The notes under the pieces were generated by a model. That model made no database searches. It saw only the letters and a list, made by a program, of their open reading frames with translations, and was not told the origin of the DNA. DNA of 5,837 nucleotides from Gammaproteobacteria bacterium (GTDB lineage Bacteria; Pseudomonadota; Gammaproteobacteria; Steroidobacterales; Steroidobacteraceae), in the NCBI GenBank assembly GCA_030039615.1, contig JASHVF010000373.1, positions 1 through 5,837 on the forward strand, read 5' to 3'. Position 1 is the stretch's first letter. Each line of letters opens with the position of its first letter. Of this stretch, positions 5,709-5,837 are shown in pieces. A program made the position numbers and the translations under genes.

Positions 5709-5764
5709 CCGCTGCACACTCCGCTCCGCTCGGGCCCCTCAGCGGCCCGACAGGAGCGCAGCGG
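5709..5764 (+). promoter_or_regulatory. Nested inverted repeats covering the ribosome binding site of the last gene
   Basis: CCGCTGC (5709-5715) pairs with GCAGCGG (5758-5764), GCTCC (5723-5727) with GGAGC (5753-5757), and CGGGCC (5731-5736) with GGCCCG (5744-5749). In RNA this would bury the AGGAG Shine-Dalgarno (5752-5756) in a stem just before ATG 5765. GC-rich DNA gives such pairings by chance, so the claim is tentative. Confidence 0.3.
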
Positions 5765-5837
5765 ATGACTAGCGGGTGGATGGCAAGCGTAGCGCTCGCC
5801 GCAGCGGCGATCGTGACGGCGATTCCGGCAGCCGGTG
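5765..5837 (+). CDS. Start of a putative exported protein (3' end outside window)
   Basis: Only 24 codons are visible: MTSGWMASVALAAAAIVTAI followed by PAAG. An Ala/Val-rich hydrophobic run with small residues near its end looks like a signal peptide or a first membrane segment. AGGAG at 5752-5756, 8 nt upstream, supports ATG 5765; a second in-frame ATG at 5780 is an alternative start. The sequence is too short to assign a family. The upstream hairpin at 5652-5674 separates it from the lipoprotein gene. Confidence 0.55.
   Translation, partial: MTSGWMASVALAAAAIVTAIPAAG

Noticed and set aside
5472..5768. Plus-strand open frame of 98 codons spanning the hairpin
   Set aside because: It overlaps the lipoprotein gene out of frame, runs through the hairpin, lacks a ribosome binding site and has low-quality composition.

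Overview
This window looks like the chromosome of a high-GC proteobacterium, probably a gamma- or betaproteobacterium. That inference rests on the strong GC bias at third codon positions, the exosortase, the sedolisin-type protease and a small WxxGxW lipoprotein. No rRNA, tRNA, IS element or CRISPR array was seen, and the species cannot be named from this sequence alone.

Layout. (1) Positions 1-693 (+) hold the 3' end of an APC-superfamily amino acid permease. It converges, with only 12 bp between stop codons, on (2) a four-gene minus-strand operon at 5026-706. In transcription order this encodes a secreted S53 (sedolisin/kumamolisin) serine-carboxyl peptidase with a DUF11-like domain and a C-terminal sorting-type tail, a short exosortase that best fits the XrtH type, a multi-pass membrane protein of the kind found beside XrtH, and a class I SAM-dependent methyltransferase. 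The first three genes overlap (a 4-bp ATGA, then 11 bp) and the fourth starts 37 bp after the third stops. (3) A 263-bp divergent intergenic region carries a 9-bp direct repeat with a 21-bp period. (4) Positions 5290-5613 (+) encode a 107-aa lipoprotein rich in Trp/Gly/Tyr (WxxGxW type). (5) A perfect 10-bp hairpin follows. (6) At the right edge a second plus-strand gene begins at 5765 with a signal-peptide-like N-terminus and is cut by the window end.

The main interest is the operon, which reads as a dedicated one-enzyme/one-substrate protein-sorting cassette. The protease would be exported, folded with the help of its propeptide, and held in the inner membrane by its tail (PLPLWAY, hydrophobic stretch, RRR). 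The exosortase made by the overlapping next gene would then cleave it and pass it on to the envelope or release it. The tail departs from the usual IPTLxxWG form, which suggests enzyme and substrate have diverged together. The roles of the partner membrane protein and the methyltransferase are open. All functional statements are from reading the sequence; no database search was possible.
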